DNA of 64,000 bases from Miscanthus floridulus (Eukaryota; Streptophyta; Magnoliopsida; Poales; Poaceae): NCBI RefSeq assembly GCF_019320115.1, contig NC_089581.1, positions 7,689,707-7,753,706 on the forward strand, given 5' to 3'. The notes under the pieces are model-generated. The model did not search any database, was not told the origin of the DNA, and saw only the letters and a list, made by a program, of their open reading frames with translations. The position numbers and the translations under genes were made by a program. This document shows positions 32,534 to 45,900 of this stretch, one piece after another. Position 1 is the stretch's first letter. Each line of letters opens with the position of its first letter.

Positions 32534-33094
32534 ATAGAGGTGAGACTTGGGCCGGGCCGGGCCGGCATGGCACGGCCCTCTCGTGCTTCGTGCCGCTTCG
32601 GGTCATGCCCTCTAGGCACGGGAGGCACGTCGGGCCATGCCGATATGGCACGGTAAATCTTTTCTTCAGCCCAAGCACGGCCCGTGGCACGCTAGCACGC
32701 AGCACGACCCTCAAAATGTATCTGCTAGTTTTCTTTTTTCCGCTCGTGATATAAAATATATATTTTGCGTGTACTATTTTAATGAAAGTTTAATTCATTT
32801 TCATAATCTATTCAAGAATTAGACGAGAGATAGTATAGTAAATGCTAGAAAATTGTATTGTACAGTTGTATAAGTGTCTACGTGCCATTTTCGTGTTGTG
32901 CCGGCCCAAACACAGCCCAAAATGCGGCCGGGCCATGTAGCCCGCCGTGCTGAGATCTTAGGCACGGCACGACCCTCGTGTGCGTGTCGTGCCGACACGG
33001 CCCAAAACATTTCGTGCCGTGCCGTGCTTCGGGTTGTGCCAAAGGACTATGCCATGACCCGCCCTCAAATGGCACGGCCCAAGTTCCAGCTCTA
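32534..33094. mobile_element. hAT-like non-autonomous element, 561 bp
   Basis: Ends TAGAGGTGAGACTTGGGCC and GGCCCAAGTTCCAGCTCTA are imperfect inverted repeats. Flanks ATTGCACA (32526-32533) and ATTTTACA (33095-33102) agree at 6 of 8 bases, as an aged 8-bp duplication would. The interior is filled with GGCACGGCCC-type repeats. Confidence 0.8.
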
Positions 33095-33191
33095 ATTTTA
33101 CATCAGCAATAGTGTATCTAAGTTTCTTCCTTTTATTTAGGCTAGATAGACACAATGTTTCTATTATTTCCCAATAGGATTCGCTAATGAT

Positions 33192-33655
33192 ATGATTAGA
33201 GCGTCCGTCCGAGCATGTGCATCCGGACGCCCCCCACTCTCGGGCCGCGCAACGACCAGGCCCCATAGGCAATCAGTCTGCTTCCCTCTACGCTCTCTCC
33301 TCTATCTCTACCCATCGATAGAAATCCTCACTTGTTTCGCTCATCGTGGCTTCACCGCATCGGGCGTCCGCCCCACTCCGCCCCGCTGTTGTGTGCCGCG
33401 TAGCGCCCCCATCCCGCTCCGGGCCACGTCTACTGCCACATCGTGCCCACTCCTCCAAAACCTCATCGATGCCGGCGTGGTCGACAAGTCGGACGTCTTT
33501 GGCGCGAGAGACGACAACGACGACATCCTCCGGGTGCTCATTAACACGGACCTCCCTAGCGAGGACCTCGACCTTCGCGTGTGGAAGCTCCTAGCTGTCG
33601 CGACGCTCTCCTTCATCGACGTGCCCGTGCTGCTCGGGTATCTCATTCAAGCAGT
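33192..33655 (+). other. Exon-like open frame inside an unclassified transposon
   Basis: ATG 33192 gives a 156-codon frame. The first half is Arg/Pro-rich and unlikely to be real; the second half (RDDNDDILRVLINTDLPSED, then RVWKLLAVATLSFIDVPV) looks like genuine protein and ends at a good donor, A/GTAAGT at about 33653. I do not recognise the family. It may be a captured exon, because it lies between AGAGCGTCCGTCCG and the non-coding repeats that follow. Confidence 0.35.
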
Positions 33656-33661
33656 AAGTTG

Positions 33662-34060
33662 ACATTACGCAGCGCATGTTGCAAGCCTATGTTTTAAGTG
33701 TTTCAGATGTTTCATCTGGATATTGCAAGTGTTTTATCTTGATGTTGCAAAAGTAGATTATGATGTTGCATATGCTGCAATGGCTATACACATATGTTTC
33801 AAGCGTATGTTCCAAATATTTCATCTGTTTTTCCGACGTTCGTTGTAAATATTTCATTTATATGTTGCATATGTTGCAAGTGTTTTATCTGGATGTTGTA
33901 TATGTTTGCAATGGTTTTCAAGAGTTGTCAAGTGTTTTGCAAGTGTATCAGACGCATGTTGCAAGTGTTTTAACTATTTCATACGCATGTTGCAAGTGTT
34001 TTATCTGGATGTTTCAAAAGTAGATCGATATATTACACATGTTGCAATGTGACACACCCT
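33662..34060. repeat. ATGTTGCAAGTGTTT repeat stretch of a non-coding transposon
   Basis: Degenerate repeats of ATGTTGCAAGTGTTTTATC run through the interval. A related inverted stretch occurs at about 61430-61560. Such repeats are common in non-autonomous grass elements; element ends were not found. Confidence 0.5.
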
Positions 34061-34411
34061 GCCACAACTACTTGGGCGTCGTGCATGCATGTGGGGGAGC
34101 AGAGGGGATGTAGCGCTGCTCGGTAACGGGCGCGGGAAGCGGAGAACAATGGCGGTAGGGGCGTAGGTGGTCCCCGGTGGCAAGCGGAGGGGGCACGGGT
34201 GAAAAGCGAAGGGGGTGGGGGCACTATTGAATCATCCGAAACCATCCGAAATCCACTGTGCAGTCTACCAGCCAAACACGTTGAGAGGCGCAAAGTAGGG
34301 GCGTGGTTTTCTAGGAGCAGGCGACGCTGGTGTAAAAAAATGGACTGCAGCCACAGGCGAGGCGTCCCATACGCTAGCAGTGCCGTAGGATTTAAGCACA
34401 TGGATGTACTA
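34061..34411. other. No recognised gene
   Basis: Mixed GC-rich sequence with a 122-codon minus-strand frame lacking any domain. Confidence 0.4.
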
Positions 34412-34644
34412 GGCCTTGTTTAGATTGCAAGTTTTTTCACTCTCTCTCCATCACATCCAATCTTTGGACACATGCATGGAGTATTAAATATAGATAAAAA
34501 AATAACTAATTACACAGTTTGATTGTAAATTACGAGATGAATCTTTTGAGCCTAGTTAGGCCATGATTGGACAATAATTGTCAAATACAAACGAAAGTGC
34601 TATAGTGCCAAATACTGATTCCTAACCCCAATCTAAACGAGGCC
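34412..34644. mobile_element. Tourist-like MITE, 233 bp
   Basis: Ends GGCCTTGTTTAGATT and AATCTAAACGAGGCC are inverted repeats. The 3-bp target duplication is CTA (34409-34411, 34645-34647). Interior similar to the MITE at 31658. Confidence 0.93.
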
Positions 34645-34794
34645 CTAGTAAAACTATTAGATATGAGATAGTTTGGAGAAATCCGATACAAGCTCATGAA
34701 AGCAAGCTCGCTGCCTCAGGCAGCCGCCGAACAATTCAACCGATACAGGTCCGCCGTCCCCTTTTCCTCTAAGGTTCCACCTCTGTAAGTACTC

Positions 34795-35201
34795 TATCAC
34801 CGACGCCAAGGCACTGAACAAGGAAGACTCTGAACCTGTATCTAAAGCTATCAAACCTGGTGACGGTGTTGCTGAACCTTGGAGTGAGAAGCCTGTCCAA
34901 GTTGAAGGCAAGAAAGGGACGCGGAGACATAGGCCCAACTACAACATCTACGAGCCAGACTAGGTGTGAGATGTTAGTGGCCCATCTTCGTTTATCGCTT
35001 TGATTACTCGACGGACCATGTAATGGGTAGGGTGCCGAATAGCTCCTATGTAATGTCTTGCTGCCGAAGATGAACGCGAGCTTGAACACGTTATTGAACC
35101 AAGCCAATTGGCGTTGGCGGTGAGCTCCTAGAGATGGTCGGAATCTCGAGTTCAAGTAATCCCCGAGCTAGATTGCCACACAACTATCTAGTCCGGTTAC
35201 A
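34795..35201 (+). repeat. 5' LTR of the Gypsy chromovirus
   Basis: Starts TATCACC (TG mutated to TA; the 3' LTR has TGTCACC) and ends CCGGTTACA. About 50 bp longer than the 3' LTR because of extra sequence near 35020-35060 (TGTAATGGGTAGGGTG). The first part encodes the end of the polyprotein. Confidence 0.88.
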
Positions 35202-35203
35202 TC

Positions 35204-35215
35204 TGGTATCAAAGC
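35204..35215 (+). promoter_or_regulatory. Primer binding site (initiator tRNA-Met type)
   Basis: TGGTATCAAAGC, two bases after the LTR, matches the common plant TGGTATCAGAGC site with one change. Confidence 0.85.
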
Positions 35216-35272
35216 ATCGATCCTAGCACCTCAATCCCACCACCACCTGCACCTCACCCGACATCATCTAGG

Positions 35273-38200
35273 ATGTCGCCTAAGGAACAATTCGGGAAGA
35301 TTTTGGCCCTACTAAGTGAGAATTCGAAGAGGGTCTCTGAGTTAAAGCATTTGATGTCTGAGATCCGGTTTGCGAAGGAGGAGATTGAAGAATGGAAGCC
35401 CAAGGTCGACCTCCACGTCACCGATCAGGAGAAGGCAGTGAACCATTTGATCAGGTGGAGAAGCTCTTCTCTGACCATACCAAGTCACCAGCGATGACGG
35501 GGGAAGTCATCAATCCATCTGCGTACCCTGATCCTTCCTCATCCAAGGGTGGGACGAGTTTGGTGTCGGGTTCTGCCCATCTAGAACCATCCCTGTTCGG
35601 GGTGACATCAGGGCCAATTGGCCACTGTGAAGAAACCCATCATCGGATTGCTGGATTTAGGGTGGTTTATAGCACCCTAGATCCGCCTTTGGTCACAAGT
35701 GTGACGAATCACGCTAAACCCTCCTCTAATTTGGTGAATTGTGATGGTCCTATACCTAGTGACTGGCATGCGTGTGCTCTGCTTAGTGCTGCAATGCCCA
35801 ATTTACCTTTCCCCAAATTCAATGGCACAAACCCTAAGCTCTGGATTAAGAACTGTGAGACATTTTTTGAGGTTTACCTTGTTGACCCTTGTCTATGAAT
35901 TCGCTATTCCACCATGCATCTCACTGGTTCTGTAGCTTTGTGGTACCAGACAGTCCAATCCACCTTGAAAACCATGTCATGGGCTGATTTCGTTGCTACT
36001 GTGAGTGCTAAGTTTGATAGGGATGAGCATAACCATCTCATGAGGTAATTTTTCCATATTCGCCAACTCACAAATGTCCATGAGTACATAGAAAACTTCT
36101 GTGATATAGTCCACCAGCTCCTGGCTCATGATCCCAATTTCCCTAGTTTTGTCATAACTAATAGGTTTATAGATTGTCTTAAAAGAGAGATAAAATCTGT
36201 TATTATGGTTCATAGACCCCAAGACTTGGACTCTCGAGTTCCTTGGCTTTGTTGCAGGAGGAAGCTCTATTGGATCAAACCAACAGCAACCACAGAAGGG
36301 GAGAAGCTAATACAATGTACAAGAGATCTTACTCTGATGGTGTAAGACCCGGTGTGATACCTGCTGGCAGTGCACCAAAGTATTCTCCAAGTCTAGTTGA
36401 TGACAAGAAGACAGTGGACTCTAGCAGAAGCAGGCAAGGGGATGATAAATTGTCTACTCTAGAGAACTATAGAAAGGCCAAGGGGCTGTGCTTTAAATGT
36501 GGAGAAAAATGGAGTCCGGGCCACACAAATGTCAGGCTGTGTCTTTACATGCCATGGAAGAAGTATGGGAGTTTCTGACAGATGATCAGTCAGAATTGCA
36601 AGCACAAGTTGATGAAGAAAATGACTCTAGGGAAGATTTAATGGCAATCTCAGTTCACGCTATGAAGGGCACTAAAGGTGTGAGGACTGTTAGACTGAGG
36701 GGTTTCTTGGCTGGGCAAGAGGTTTTTATGTTAGTTGACTCTGGGAGTACCAACTGCTTCATCAGTGAAGATTTGGCCTCAAGAATTCAGGGAAAACAAG
36801 CCTTATCTAACCTTGTTTTGGTCAAGATTGCTAATAGAAATCTCTTGAAACACACTCATGAAATGCCAGAACAGCTATGAAATAGTCAAGGCATTACCTT
36901 CAAGAACTCATTCAAAATTATACCACTTGGTTGCTATGATGTGATACTTGGAATGGACTGGCTTTAGAGCATCAACCCTATGCAGATCCATTGGGCTAAA
37001 AAATGGTTACAGTTTGAAAACCAGAGCAAAACAATGAAGATTCTAGGAATTCAACCTGAAATTATTGTGGGACCTCCCATTTCCAATCATCAACTTGATG
37101 CTATGGTGAAACATGATGCAATACTACATTTTGTGCAACTAAACTCTATGGCAGAGACTGAATCTAGTGAAGCCTCACTGCCATCAGACATCCAAGAGTT
37201 AATTAAACAATAATCAGATCTCTTCCTGCCAATACTAGGTTTGCCTCCTAAGAGAGAAGGGGGTCATTCTATACCTCTTTTGCTAGGAATAGCACCCTTC
37301 AGACTTAGTCCATACACATACAACCCAAGTCAGAAGGATGAGATTGAGAAACAAATCAAAGAGATGCTAGAAAAGGGTCTTATCAGGCACAGTGTGAGTC
37401 CATTCTCCTCTCTAGTTCTGTTAGTGAAGAAAAAGACTGGAGACTAGCGGCTTTGTGTTGATTATAGACGCCTAAATGCCATGACAGTTAAGAATAAGTA
37501 TCCTCTACCCATAATAGATGAACTATTAGATGAACTGCATGGAGCTTCTTGGTTCTCTTCATTGGATCTCTGTTCTAGATTCCACCAGATCAGAATGGCT
37601 GAAGGTGATGAACATAAGATAGCCTTTGAAACACATAATAGACATTATGAATACCAAGTGATGCCCTATGGAGTGATTGGTGGGCCTACAACATTTCAAG
37701 GGATTATGAATTTTGTTTTGGCACCCTTCCTGAGGAAATTTGGTGTGGTGTTCATATATGATGTGTTGATCTACAGTGTCACTTGGCAGGAACATTTGCA
37801 ACACATTAAAGTTGTTTTCCAAGATTTGCAACAACACTAGTTATATGTGAAGTTGTCTAAGTGTTCATTTGCTAAGCAAGAATTGAGCTATCTGGGCCAT
37901 GCGATTAGTTCATCAGGGGTGTCTACTGATCTAAAGAAGATACATATTATATCTGAATGGCCTGCACCTCAATGTGTGAAGGATCTCAGGAGTTTTCTGG
38001 GGATGGCTGGGTATTACAAGAAATATGTGAAGAATTTTGGTTTGATGTCTAAACCTTTGACTAATTTGCTGAAGAAAGGTGTTGTGTAGGTATGGACATC
38101 AGAAACAGAGGCATCATTTCAAGCACTCAAGACTGCCTTAGTGACAGCACCTATTTTAGCCCAACCAGACTTTTCTAAAACATTTGAATTAGAAACAAAC

Positions 38201-39942
38201 GCCTCAGATAAAGGGATAGGAGCAGTGCTGCAGCAGGAAGGTCATCCTCTAGCATTTGTTAGCAAGGCACTTGGCCCAAAGGCATAGGGTCTTTCTACTT
38301 ATAAAAAGGAGTACCTGGCCATATTACTTGCAGTTGATCATTGGAGACCATATCTTTAGCATTCTAAATTTATAATCAAAACTAACCAGAAAAGTCTAGT
38401 ACATTTGGATGATCAAAGGTTGACAACTTCTTGGAAGCATAAGGCCCTCACCAAACTGCTTGGTCTCAGTTACAAAATTATTTATAAACAAGGTAAAGAG
38501 AACAGAGTTGCTGATGCCTTATCAAGGACCAGCCATGCCACTGATCTTGAGATAGCTGCAGTATCAGTAGTTACCACACCTTGGGTTCAGACTTTACAGG
38601 AAGCCTATACTCAAGACCCTGACACTGCCAAGCTCTTGTAGGAGTTGTCTGTTCAGTCTCCTTCAGGACACTATACCTTAACTAAGGGAATCATATATTT
38701 CAAGTCCAGGATATGGGTAGGGAATGCCACATCTATTCAACAACATATTTTGTTTGCCCTACATGCTAGTGTTGTAGGTGGGCACTCTGGGTATGAGGCT
38801 ACATACCATAGAGTCAAAAGACTCTTTGCTTGGCCTTAGCTGAAGCAGTCTGTTAAAGACTATGTGGCTCAATGTACAGTCTGCCAACAAGCTAAAACTG
38901 AAAGAGTGGCTTCTCTAGGTTTATTGTCTCCCCTCCCTATCCCTAATGGCTCCTAGAAGACAATTACAATGGACTTTATAGAGGGACTTCCCAGGTCAAA
39001 TTCTTTCAATTGTATCATGGATTGGTTGATAAGTTTACCAAGTATGCCCACTTCCTTCCTTTGTCTCACCCTTACATAGCTTTACAAGTTGCAGTTGTGT
39101 TCATGAACAATGTGTTTAAGTTGCATGGTCTACCATAAGCAATAGTTTTAGATAGGGATAAGATCTTTACAAGCAATCTATGGAGGGAGCTATTCAAATT
39201 ACTTGGGATAGAGTTATAGATGAGTAGTGCTTACCATCCTTAGACTGACGGGCAGATAGAAAGGGTAAATCAGTGTTTGAAGACCTACTTGAGGTGTTTT
39301 GTTCACTCTTGTCCCACCAAATGGTCTTCTTAGTTACCCTTAGCAGAGTTCTAGTACAACACCTCATTCCACTCCTCTCTTGGCAACACCCCTTTCTTTG
39401 TGTTATATGGACATCATCCTCAATAGCTGGGAATAGAGGCACCCTGTGCTAGCAGTAATTCTGATCTAGAGAGTTGGCTCCAAGATAGAGAGTTGATGCA
39501 GCAACTAGTTTAGCAACATCTTCTGAGAGCACAACGTCAAATGAAGTTTCAAGCTGATAAGAAAAGATCCTTTCATAGCTTTAATGTGGGAGATTCTATC
39601 TACATCAAGATACAACCATATGTGCAAACATCCTTGGCTAACCGGTCTTCTAACAAACTCAGCTTTTGGTTTTTCGGACCGTTCACAGTGGTGGCCAAGA
39701 TTGGGGATGTCGCTTATCAACTCCAACTGCCTGAGGACTGTTTGATCCACCCAATCTTTCATGTCTCCCAATTGAAGCAAGATGTTGCTCCTAATGTGGT
39801 GGTCAGCCAAGATCTACTAGACCCATCTTTGCACTTTCAAGTACCTCAAGCTATTCTGGACTGCCGGCTTCATCTATAGAACAACTCTTCGGTGCCACAA
39901 GTCTTGGTTCAATGGTCCAACCTTCCTCCGAAGTTGTCTACC
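35273..39942 (+). pseudogene. Gypsy gag-pol polyprotein, multiply broken
   Basis: Gag from ATG 35273 (shifts near 35440 and 35890), with a CCHC-type knuckle piece CFKCGEKWSPGH at about 36490. Protease DSGSTNCFIS at about 36740. Reverse transcriptase from about 37290 (KNKYPLPIIDELLDELHGA, PYGVIGGPTTFQ). At the active site the expected Asp-Asp reads FIYDVL, so a catalytic Asp is lost (about 37755). RNase H at about 38190 has TNAS in place of TDAS, also losing a catalytic Asp. Integrase follows (HH..CTVCQQAK at about 38770-38900) with a frameshift near 39010, then the start of a chromodomain (VPQVLVQWSNLP). Stops: TAG at 36965, 37445, 37838, 38087, 38285, 38357, 38639, 38837 and 38954, and TAA at 37211. 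The frame is cut at 39942 by element A and resumes at 48639. Confidence 0.93.
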
Positions 39943-42900
39943 GTGGCAGAACCACCCGAAATAGCACGTTTCCGGAGGCGCTCGTCTTCCACTAGACACT
40001 AAGCACCCCAAAAGTTGGCTACATCGGACGGTTCCATCGAGCACACCCCAAGGGAGAACTCGAACAATCCATATTTTTCCTTTAGGATCCAATAATGAGA
40101 ACGAGTCTACAATAATTAGTCAATTTCATACAACAAGAGTTCTCAGAAATATATTGTTACAATACCAAGTTCAGAGTGCGAAAATTAAACAGTTGAATTG
40201 AAATAAACTTCTAACGATAAGATACAAGGATCCATTTGTGCCCACCAGAAGAATCCTCCCCACAACAGCCATTCCTTCAGCTGCACCTGCTACAGGGGTA
40301 AATAAACCCTGAGTACACAATGTACTCGCAAGACTTACCCGACTAATGGGAATAATTTCCCGACTCCAAAGGATATGATAAGCTTTATGGTTTGCTGGGT
40401 TTCCTTTTGCAAAAAGCATTACTAGTAGTGAATCCTTATGTATGTACTTTATTAGCAGTCATGATTAGTTGCTTAGCTAACCATTCTACATAAGCACATG
40501 TTCTACTTTCAAGCAAGAGTTAAGCAATTAGATCCATTCATTCCCTTTCATCTTCCTATTCTTACTATGGTGCTAGATCGTAGACAAATTGTACCGTATC
40601 ACACGGCGATTCACGAACCAATGTATCCTAGCTGGGTAGCCCAAAACACATGCCCTGCTTGTACCCCAAACACAAGCAAGACCAACCCACCACTCTCCTA
40701 TCATGGGGTCTAGATCCCCGTTCAAACTTGGACTCCAAGCCCCCACTCTTGAGTGCAGGACTCAGTGTGGTGCTTAGACCTCCATCATCCCCGCCTCTAA
40801 TTAGTCGGTCCCAAAAGAGCCAGAATCCACGACAAGAGAGCAACGAGCCCTTCCACTCCTATAAGCAAGTATGTGCTCAGGATAATAAGTTTGTGACCTG
40901 ACTAGAATCCAATATAACGGTCGGTCCATAACCGACATGGATAGGGAAAACAGTGTAACCAAGCTATGCCCTATTGGCCATGGGACACAACCTATTACAC
41001 CCACCAATATCCGTACCATATCCTTGCCCAGTCTCCATTTCCTTTTACCATTTTATCATGAGAGTAATAATAATAATCACCTATTGTGAGTAACGGCAGG
41101 TTACTCACGCTATCGATAGCCTAAGCACAGCAGCTACTCGACCTATGCTAGTAGGCCTCATAGGTAGGTTTATCTATGCATGTAGTTTCAATATAAATCA
41201 TATAACGTAAATGCACATCACATATATATATATATATCCAATGATCATTTAAAATAAGGGTTATGCACCGGGGCTTGCCTCAGGCAGGCGGATTGTCAGC
41301 TAAGTCAGTCAGTGATGGCTCTAGGACCTCCTCCTGCACGAGGACCTCTTCCTCGTACTCTTTGATCACCTCCTCGTACTCTTGCTCTCGGGCAGTCACG
41401 AACTCCACCAACTCATTCTCTACATGCATGCAATGATGATGCAACACTTAGTATTTTGGTAACAACAACTCTTAAAATAAGAATACATCTACTAAGCCAC
41501 TAAGCTAGCTCTAATGGTTAAGATACTAACCACCTATCATTTTGACAAAAATAGGTATGGATTCATCTAACAGGTATTAACTTAGCAACTAAAATGTAAT
41601 CTTACTCTTATTATTGATTTAACTTATATTACAACAAGGAGCACCTAACTACCCTAGTACTTAGCCTATTCTAAGGCTACAAAAATTACAGTGAGCACAT
41701 AATAATACCACGACGCTGCTATAAAAATTTTAGGGTTTTTGCTATCACCAATCTACCATAAAAATTCCTACAATAATTAACCTACTAATATTAAGCACTC
41801 TCAATTAATTTAATAGCTCCTGGTATCAACATGTATATATATGAACTAAATACACTAACAGATAGAGCATAATTTTAGGAACTTAACAAAATTTGTTTCA
41901 TAATTTTTGGATACCTACATGATTTTATATTAATTATCAAAGTTTAGCTCAAAAATACAAATGAAAAGTTATTTCTATTTTCCACGAAAAATACAAACCG
42001 ATTTCGGCCCAACGCTGCCCATGCGGGGCACGGCCCACGTGCAGAAGCGGCCCATGGCGGGGAGCTCGAGTGCGCACTGGCACACTAACAAAAACACCCC
42101 TGGCCTATGAACAAAACAACCCGCAGTCCACGGTACTATTCTTAGAGACAGCAATTATGTAAAAAGATCCTTGTACTCTCTCCTCTTTACAACGGCATGG
42201 TCCTCGGCCATCCCCGCGTGTGCCGATGAGGTGAGTAGTGGCACTAGCGCTTACGCCGACCACATAGGACCCACACTGACCTATCTACAGGACCGACCCT
42301 CACCTAGGGTTTGACGCGAGACGACGGGTGGCGGTTGCATGAGCTGGGATGCCGTAGAAGGACCTCTCCACGACGGTGGGCACCCTATGACAATGGTGTC
42401 GATGTTCTGGTGAGCCGTCGCAACAACAAGGCGGTAGGGGTAATGGGTGAGCAACGATAACTCACCAGTGACCTTACCGAGAAGCCAGCTCGGTCGGAGA
42501 TGACCCAAGTGAGGCTGGCCACGTGCGCACTGCGAGGTGAACGGCGGACCGCAAAGGCACAACTGCGCTGTAACAGAACCGACCAAATTATAAGAACGTA
42601 AGTACAAAAATAATCACCGAAGTGATCAAATTCCTGTACTTAAGCTCCCATAATCCCGGTAGTCCGGAAATCACGAAGGATTTCAAACAACTCTCGACAT
42701 ACAAACCAAGATTGTAGTGATTCAACACAACACATCATTCGTTACAACATTTCACAAGTGGCATTCGGATTACATCCATCAGAGTTCAAATAAAATATTA
42801 CAAACCAAGTTCAAATTTGTGGAAGCAACATAGTTTAGTACATAACTTCATAGTTTCAAATACATTGCTAGGTCTTAGTCATGTCCCACAAAAGCATCAT

Positions 42901-45900
42901 CAGGTACGAGAACTAAGAGAGACCGCGCCCAACGGTCTAGTCTTCATCCCCAGCCGGGAGAAGGCAATACTTGCAGCAACCAAAGTAGAACTAGTCATCT
43001 GTAATAGGTGAGAGATAAACCCTGAGTACGAGAAGGTACTCAGCTAGACTTATCCATCAAAACCAGAAATAAAGGACACCAAGGGTCATGCAAGGCTTAT
43101 GAGGTGGGCTAGCTTGACACAGTTGCATAAAAGAGCTTATGAATATAGTGACCAATATAAACTTAGCATCAAGCTTATCATCATTTACCTGTCCACTAGA
43201 TTAGCACCTGTACTAGAGCACTCACTTATTAGGAGCAAACAATATTAACCATAGCAGGTATAATAAGGCTGTCATCATCATATCAACATTTCTGAACCAT
43301 TATGTTATTTAGTGTATCTACTTTGGAGATAAGCCCGTCAAGTTCTCACTAACCGGGAGAGACAGCGACTCGAATCGAATTACAACTCAGCTGAGGGGGT
43401 ATTCCTAACTCTCACCCTGGCATACTTTGCAAGGGTAGCCGTGGGTCACCTTTGGGACAACTTAGGACCAAATTCGTGGGTTCGATCAGCGCCAGCACTC
43501 TCAGGGATTACCCTTCTGCCAGGACGATCAGGACTTTTAAATCACCTGCCCTTGGACTCACGCCTACGGCTCCCTTCTGAGGCGCACTTTATACTTATCG
43601 ACTCCCAGCCTAAGGTGAGCTACACGGCTTCGTGGTCGGTCTTCAGACACGGCCAACTAAGAGAGAGGCATGCGTTCAACATGAACAGGAAAGGCTCTAA
43701 GATTTAGTCCTTAAGCGACACAGATGGAGTCACTACAAACCAGCAAGCCTCGCCCGGTCTTCATTTCAAATTAAGACAGGTTCTTTTCCACGATAGCAAA
43801 TATAGCCAACCGTGCCATATGTATATTCCTATATCTCGCAGGTGACAGGAAATCAAGTGACTTCTACCGCGTTTAAGCAGGGCTAAGCACTACATGAGCT
43901 TGAGCTACATAGGATTCAGGGTATCAATATCTGGACAAGGATTGGATAACCAATGCAGCAAGTGTTTGCATCCAACACCTAAACTTAATGCAACAATATA
44001 TATATGTAACAATAATACTTTAACTGCATTTCGGAAATTAGGAGGCTTAATATGCTCTGGGGCTTGCCTTTCACAAAGTTGCACGGACGGTGATCTAGAC
44101 ACTCAACGGCGACCTCGTGTGGCACTTCTCCTGAGGGCTGCACCTCCTGAACCTCCGGTGTTGGCTGCTGCTGCTCCCCGCTCGGTTCCTCGAATTCCAG
44201 CAGTGTCACTCCTTCCGGTACACCTATTGCATGCCGATGCACAAGATAAATATCATGGATGCATAAGGAATGACATGATGCTCATGATGAATGGATCACA
44301 GTAAGTGTTTAACGAAAACATTACTGGACACTAGTTTACCGATTAAGAATAGCTCTATTCAAATTACTTTAAAACATGTATCTAACTTAACTTGAAGAAC
44401 AAGATCAACTTACCTAACTTGCATAACCTAAGATAAAGATGCTCATCTTCAGTTAAAGGCCTAACACATAGGAACATTACCACAAGCTTAGGAATAGTAA
44501 AGGCATACTTAAATCAAAAGTTAAGGTTTCACATGCAAACGAGCAGTTTCTTAATTCAATCACAACAAGAGTTCTATAAATTCAAATGACTTGCAAGAGG
44601 ACATTCTGGAAAGCTTATGAAATTCTCTACAAATCATTTGTAAACATCAAAGCATGATTCTTACGTTAACCAAATCGAATTCAAGTAAACCTAGAATCTG
44701 TCTAGAACTGACAGGTTTACTAAATTAATTATTTAGTGATGATGCAAAAGCATAATTGGACCAAACCAAGTTTACCAACTTGTTGTACATACCAGAGGAA
44801 CATCATAAAGTATAGTGCCAACCTCTAAATAAATTATTTAATATCCTTTTCTAATTTATTTATTTAATTAGGTGATTAAAGCAACATATAGTAAAACTGT
44901 ACAGAAAAATCTACAAAAATTACAGTAGCTACCTCATGCTTCACATAGACTACCATAAAAATTTCAAAGCAATTGGGCAAGCAGAACTTGCTGTATCAAA
45001 AATAACAGATGGCAGGTCTATTTCTAGCATAATTAGGAAACCCTATTGAAAAGTGTCAAGCAACAGATTTCTCATTTTTCCTAGTATCATTCTAGCATAA
45101 GAATAGCATTCACCAATTTTTATCTTTACTGGATCTATAGAAAAATTATGAAAATTCACACAAGATCCATCCATGCAAACAAGAGAATTACCTAACTCCT
45201 ACATACAGTGTCTAAAATGTATGAAAATTTAACTACAAGCTATTCATGATATAATCAGTACACCATAAAAATTTCATGCCATTTGGAGCTACACAGAAAA
45301 AGATATAATTACCCCTATTTCCCACATGATTAAAAGAGATAATTAGCAACTCCATTTTTCATAACAGAACATGGCATAAATTATATTTTTAATATAAACT
45401 AGACATTACCAGGAACTCAATAAAATTGGAACCACATCATTTGGATCTACTAACCAAGAGATATACATTTTTGAATATGTACACAAATCTATGAAAAAGA
45501 ATAAAACAAAATAAAATGGAAACCTAACCAACTACTGCTGGGCCGGCCCAGAAAGACACGACGGCCCACGATGCGTGCGCGTCAGCACTCAGCGCAGCCC
45601 ACGGCCGGCTCCCGCCTGCGCGCGGCGGCTGTCAAGCGGACCTCGCACGTCAGAGAGACAGACAGGGGAGGGAAGAAGAACGACGGCGTAGCTCGTCGCC
45701 GGTGGCAGTTCCGGCGAGGCCATCGGTACCAACGTGTTCGCCTCACCCGTGCGCACCTAGGGGTACCATCAATTGCGGCTATTACGGTGGCTAGGGGAAA
45801 TGGCGATGGCCATGGCGACGCACGGCCGTGGGTTGGCCAGCTCCGGCGAGGTCCGACCCCATAGGGCGCGGCTAAGCTCGGTACGAGCTTTCGGAGGTCG

